Below are positions 15,968-18,365 of a stretch of DNA of 18,365 nucleotides, one piece after another. This DNA comes from Bacteroidaceae bacterium. GTDB lineage: Bacteria > Bacteroidota > Bacteroidia > Bacteroidales > Bacteroidaceae. Each line of letters opens with the position of its first letter. Within the stretch, counting starts at the first letter, position 1. The position numbers were made by a program, and so were the translations under genes. Under the pieces are notes generated by a model. That model was not told the DNA's origin and searched no databases. It saw only the letters and a list, made by a program, of their open reading frames with translations. The stretch is from positions 1 to 18,365 of the forward strand of contig JAILIJ010000001.1 of assembly GCA_024695315.1 (NCBI GenBank). Reading direction: 5' to 3'.

Positions 15968-17095
15968 ATGGAACTATTTGACGTATATCCACTATTCGAC
16001 ATAGCCATTGACCATGGCAAAGGCTGTCATGTATGGGACGACAAAGGCCAGGAATATCTTGACCTCTATGGCGGTCACGCAGTAATCAGCGTTGGCCACT
16101 GCCATCCTCACTATGTAGAGGCCATGACAAAACAACTCAACAAGTTAGGTTTCTATTCTAACTCAGTCATCAACCCACTTCAGAAGGAACTTGCCCATCG
16201 TCTTGGAAAAGCTTCTGGATATGATGACTATCAGCTTTTCCTCATCAATTCAGGTGCAGAAGCTAATGAGAATGCACTCAAGCTCGCTTCATTCTACAAT
16301 GGACGTACAAGAGTTCTTTCTCTTGAAAAAGCTTTCCACGGCAGAACATCACTTGCTGTTGAGGTAACAAACAATCCAAAGATTATTGCTCCAATAAACG
16401 ATAACGGACATGTAACTTATCTACCTATCAACGATCTTCCTGCATGGGAGGCAGAACTTGCTAAGGGTGATGTATGTGCAGTTATCATAGAGTGCATCCA
16501 GGGTGTCGGCGGCATACGTGTTGTCACTAAGGAATTTATGCAGGGACTACGCGCACTCTGCGACAAGTACGACACAGTACTTATCTGCGACGAAATACAG
16601 TGTGGCTACGGCCGTTCTGGTAAGTTCTTCGCTCATCAGCACTTTGGCATAAAGGCAGACCTTATCACAGTTGCTAAGGGTATAGCAAACGGATTCCCAA
16701 TGTCAGGACTTCTCATTGCTCCTAAGTTCAAGCCAGTATATGGTCAGTTAGGCACAACATTCGGCGGCAACCACCTTGCATGTGCAGGTGCAATAGCAGT
16801 TCTCGACATCATGGAAAGTGAAAAACTCGTTGAGAATGCTGCAGAAGTAGGCTCATACCTCATCAAGCGTATCAAAGAAGAGAATCTTCCTCACGTAAAA
16901 GAAGTACGTGGCTATGGACTTATGATAGGTATTGAACTCGACGTTCCATACAAGGAGATACGTACTCGCCTCGTGAAGGAGCAACACTGTTTCACAGGAT
17001 GTGCAGGTACAAACGTACTTCGTCTGCTCCCACCACTCTGCCTCACAAAAGCAGAAGCTGATGACTTCATAGCTCGCTTCAAGGCAGTACTTTAA
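15968..17095 (+). CDS. argD: N-acylornithine aminotransferase
   Basis: 375 residues of a class III PLP aminotransferase. It interconverts N-acyl-glutamate semialdehyde and N-acyl-ornithine with glutamate as amino donor. The phosphate-binding SGAEANENALKLA starts at 95, AFHGRTSLA is at 122-130, the D208-E209 pair lies in ICDEIQCGYGRSGKF, and the PLP Lys is K237 in TVAKGIANGFPMSG. Its length and position after argC point to the biosynthetic enzyme rather than a catabolic ornithine or GABA aminotransferase. The gap to argC is 97 bp and holds a long stem-loop. Transcription ends at the hairpin 17132-17164. Confidence 0.95.
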   Translation: MELFDVYPLFDIAIDHGKGCHVWDDKGQEYLDLYGGHAVISVGHCHPHYVEAMTKQLNKLGFYSNSVINPLQKELAHRLGKASGYDDYQLFLINSGAEANENALKLASFYNGRTRVLSLEKAFHGRTSLAVEVTNNPKIIAPINDNGHVTYLPINDLPAWEAELAKGDVCAVIIECIQGVGGIRVVTKEFMQGLRALCDKYDTVLICDEIQCGYGRSGKFFAHQHFGIKADLITVAKGIANGFPMSGLLIAPKFKPVYGQLGTTFGGNHLACAGAIAVLDIMESEKLVENAAEVGSYLIKRIKEENLPHVKEVRGYGLMIGIELDVPYKEIRTRLVKEQHCFTGCAGTNVLRLLPPLCLTKAEADDFIARFKAVL

Positions 17096-17131
17096 TAGCA
17101 TAGCTTTTTATTTAACATACGAACGTGTTTT

Positions 17132-17164
17132 GAGCGTCAGAAACAGAGCGTGTTTCTGGCGCTC
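17132..17164 (+). terminator. Rho-independent terminator of the arginine cluster
   Basis: GAGCGTCAGAAACA (17132-17145) pairs with TGTTTCTGGCGCTC (17151-17164), 14 bp with one G-T wobble and a 5-nt loop. It is followed by TATTTTATTTTT. Confidence 0.92.
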
Positions 17165-17198
17165 TATTTTATTTTTGCTGACGCGTTTATTGATATAC

Positions 17199-17253
17199 TT
17201 TAACGGTAGTTTAACGCTTGTTAAACGGCCGTTAAATGAACGTTAGATTTTCC
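17199..17253. repeat. Array of degenerate 11-bp repeats downstream of argD
   Basis: Units in phase: TTTAACGGTAG, TTTAACGCTTG, TTAAACGGCCG, TTAAATGAACG, then TTAGATTTTCC. Period is exactly 11 bp; the core is GTTnAAC. Confidence 0.8.
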
Positions 17254-17285
17254 CCTTAAATTATCAAAAACGAAATGCACAAATT

Positions 17286-17340
17286 GTTTGAGCAGTGTTT
17301 GAACGGTGTTTGAGCGGTGTTCAAACGGTGATAAAGCATG
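17286..17340. repeat. Second array of 11-bp repeats downstream of argD
   Basis: Units: GTTTGAGCAGT, GTTTGAACGGT, GTTTGAGCGGT, GTTCAAACGGT, then a decayed GATAAAGCATG. Period is exactly 11 bp. The unit resembles the neighbouring array (GTTTAACGGTn). Confidence 0.85.
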
Positions 17341-17470
17341 TAAGATCTGTTGGCATTTTTAGATGTAAGCAGTGATGCGACTTTTAATGCTGAATAATTC
17401 TTTCATTTGAGCGCAACTTTTTTTGTAAAGTTCAGCAGGAATAGTTCCATTATTCATAAGAACTTTTCCG

Positions 17471-17548
17471 AATCATTCAATGGTACAGTCGTACCATTGA
17501 ATGGTATGACTGTACCATTGAGTGATACGACCGTACCATTGAATGATT
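17471..17548. repeat. 21-bp tandem repeat bounded by a 16-bp inverted repeat
   Basis: Three 21-bp units start at 17482, each ending GTACCATTGArT. The left edge AATCATTCAATGGTAC (17471-17486) is the exact inverse of the right edge GTACCATTGAATGATT (17533-17548). A tighter perfect 12-bp hairpin with loop AGTC also forms at 17475-17502. Confidence 0.85.
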
Positions 17549-17741
17549 TCAAGAATTATTTCGCAATAGACCTAGAATTGCCATGTAGGAATAAAGGAAT
17601 TTTTCTACTTCGATGAATAAAATATTACGCATGAATGTGCGCTAAGAGACAAAGTATTAGCAAACATAATATAAAAGAATAAACAAAAGTTTCCGTATTA
17701 TCCATTATTCGGAATCTGTAGTTTATCGATAATAGCAAAAA

Positions 17742-17770
17742 AACGCTAACCACAAATTGTGATTAGCGTT
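17742..17770 (-). terminator. Rho-independent terminator of tRNA-Leu
   Basis: AACGCTAA (17742-17749) pairs with TTAGCGTT (17763-17770), extended past one mismatch by CAC/GTG. On the minus strand it follows the tRNA by 6 bases and runs into seven U. Confidence 0.88.
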
Positions 17771-17776
17771 CTAAAG

Positions 17777-17861
17777 TGGTGCGCCTGACAGGACTCGAAC
17801 CTGCACGCCGCGAGACATTAGATCCTAAGTCTAACGCGTCTACCAATTCCGCCACAGGCGC
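17777..17861 (-). tRNA. tRNA-Leu (anticodon UAG)
   Basis: 85 nt with encoded 3' CCA. The acceptor arms GCGCCTG and CAGGCGC pair fully. The D-arm region reads TGGCGGAATTGGTAGACGC. The anticodon stem TTAGA/TCTAA encloses the loop CTTAGGA, with anticodon TAG at 17825-17827 (reads CUN leucine codons). A long variable arm, as in class II tRNAs, precedes the T-loop GGTTCGAGTCC. Confidence 0.97.
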
Positions 17862-17881
17862 ATTCTTTTCGGAATCGAGTG

Positions 17882-17912
17882 CAAAGGTAGTAATATTTTT
17901 TCAACTAACAAC
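17882..17912 (-). promoter_or_regulatory. Promoter of tRNA-Leu
   Basis: On the minus strand GTTG (17912-17909) is followed after 19 bp by TACCTTTG (17889-17882), a perfect -7 box. Transcription would start about 13 bases before the tRNA 5' end. Confidence 0.7.
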
Positions 17913-17930
17913 TCTTTGCCCCATTATTTT

Positions 17931-18365
17931 TCATTCCGTGGTCATATTTTTTATAAATTCTCGAGCTTTTTCGATAAAAGTATCCTTATTATCCATAATA
18001 TCGGCACCACTCATCTCAATTTCCACATCTGGTTCTATGCCAAATTCAGTATGTTTCTTGTTCTTATCATAGAATACTACCGCAGAATATCGTACAGACC
18101 ATCCGTTAGGCAATTCACTGTGGAAAGGCATTCCAGAACCTCCACCAGTCTTTGTTCCCATAATTGTAACGTTTGGAGCCCCTTTGACACATTTCACAAA
18201 GTCGTTTGTCGCACTATAACATCCCCTATTGGTAAGCACCACAACAGGCTTATTCCATCTCAATCCATCGTAAGGCTCAAGATATTCAGCCTCAAGATCA
18301 GAGAAATCGCTATGGCCGGTTCCCGTCTTATGACTAACATATCCAATCAACGTTTTCTCGTCGAT
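17931..18365 (-). CDS. S41-family peptidase, C-terminal part (5' end outside window)
   Basis: 145 codons of the 3' part; the frame is open to the window edge. The nucleophile region is clear: VVVLTNRGCYSATNDFVKC, with the likely catalytic Ser codon at 18213-18215, followed by VTIMGTKTGGGSGMPF, a typical S41 block, and the end motif FGIEPDVEI. In these proteases the domain follows a PDZ-like region, which would lie outside the window. Bacteroidetes often carry secreted or lipoprotein members of unknown substrate. The Lys in GTKTGGG is 21 residues after the Ser; whether it acts as the general base, as in CtpA-type enzymes, cannot be told. It is transcribed toward tRNA-Leu, with 69 bp between them. 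Confidence 0.88.
   Translation of the reverse strand: MDEKTLIGYVSHKTGTGHSDFSDLEAEYLEPYDGLRWNKPVVVLTNRGCYSATNDFVKCVKGAPNVTIMGTKTGGGSGMPFHSELPNGWSVRYSAVVFYDKNKKHTEFGIEPDVEIEMSGADIMDNKDTFIEKAREFIKNMTTE

Larger units (their letters stand above)
17096..17776. other. Repeat-rich non-coding region between argD and tRNA-Leu
   Basis: No supported gene in about 680 bp. The region contains the argD terminator, two 11-bp-period arrays (17199-17253, 17286-17340), a 21-bp tandem array bounded by a 16-bp inverted repeat (17471-17548) and the tRNA terminator (17742-17770). The stretch 17341-17470 and the stretch 17549-17741 show nothing I recognise beyond a short CGCA/TGCG hairpin near 17630. Confidence 0.65.

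Noticed and set aside
17199..17340. CRISPR array
   Set aside because: The units are 11 bp and contiguous, with no unique spacers and no cas genes in the window.
17407..17616. Plus-strand 69-codon reading frame with NGTVVPL-type heptads
   Set aside because: It needs a TTG start, and its only striking part is the 21-bp repeat. No ribosome site or promoter supports it. Kept only as a repeat.

Overview
The window reads as chromosomal DNA of a Bacteroidales bacterium, most likely Prevotella or a close relative. The evidence is moderate GC, promoters of the Bacteroidetes type (TTTG, about 19-21 bp, TAnnTTTG), weak Shine-Dalgarno signals, a BspA-like leucine-rich surface protein with a type IX secretion (T9SS) C-terminal signal, a PorT-like outer-membrane protein, and the gene order argR - acetyltransferase - argG - argC - argD. 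I see no prophage, insertion sequence, CRISPR array or plasmid hallmark.

Layout. 1-3482 (minus) is the first 1160 codons of a large secreted protein that looks like a polysaccharide lyase; its C-terminus lies outside the window. 3862-6249 (minus) is a leucine-rich-repeat surface protein with a Big_2 domain and a T9SS tail, with its own promoter and terminator. After about 830 bp of non-coding DNA comes proC (7082-7864, minus). A short region with back-to-back promoters separates proC from a plus-strand run: porT-like gene, membrane glycosyltransferase, radC, a DUF59/MIP18 Fe-S assembly protein and an LpxH-like lipid A hydrolase. The arginine cluster follows (12387-17095): the repressor ArgR, a GNAT acyltransferase, ArgG, ArgC and ArgD, ending at a strong terminator. 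The right end holds about 680 bp of repeat-rich non-coding DNA, a minus-strand tRNA-Leu(UAG) with its own promoter and terminator, and the 3' part of an S41-family peptidase gene.

How the genes fit together. ArgC and ArgD catalyse the middle steps of ornithine synthesis and ArgG acts late, making argininosuccinate from citrulline. The GNAT protein is well placed to supply the first step, N-acylation of glutamate. In Bacteroides the arginine route runs through N-succinylated intermediates, so this protein is a candidate glutamate N-acyl (possibly N-succinyl) transferase. The region upstream of argR is packed with symmetrical AT-rich elements, consistent with autoregulation. The PorT-like protein and the T9SS-tailed protein point to a working T9SS. 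The adjoining glycosyltransferase and LpxH-like gene hint at envelope glycolipid work, but that link is only inferred.

The most unusual signal is not a gene. Degenerate repeats with an exact 11-bp period occur in four separate intergenic arrays (about 6655-6720, 12167-12221, 17199-17253 and 17286-17340) and share a core close to GTnnAAC. Next to the last one is a 21-bp tandem array bounded by a perfect 16-bp inverted repeat (17471-17548).
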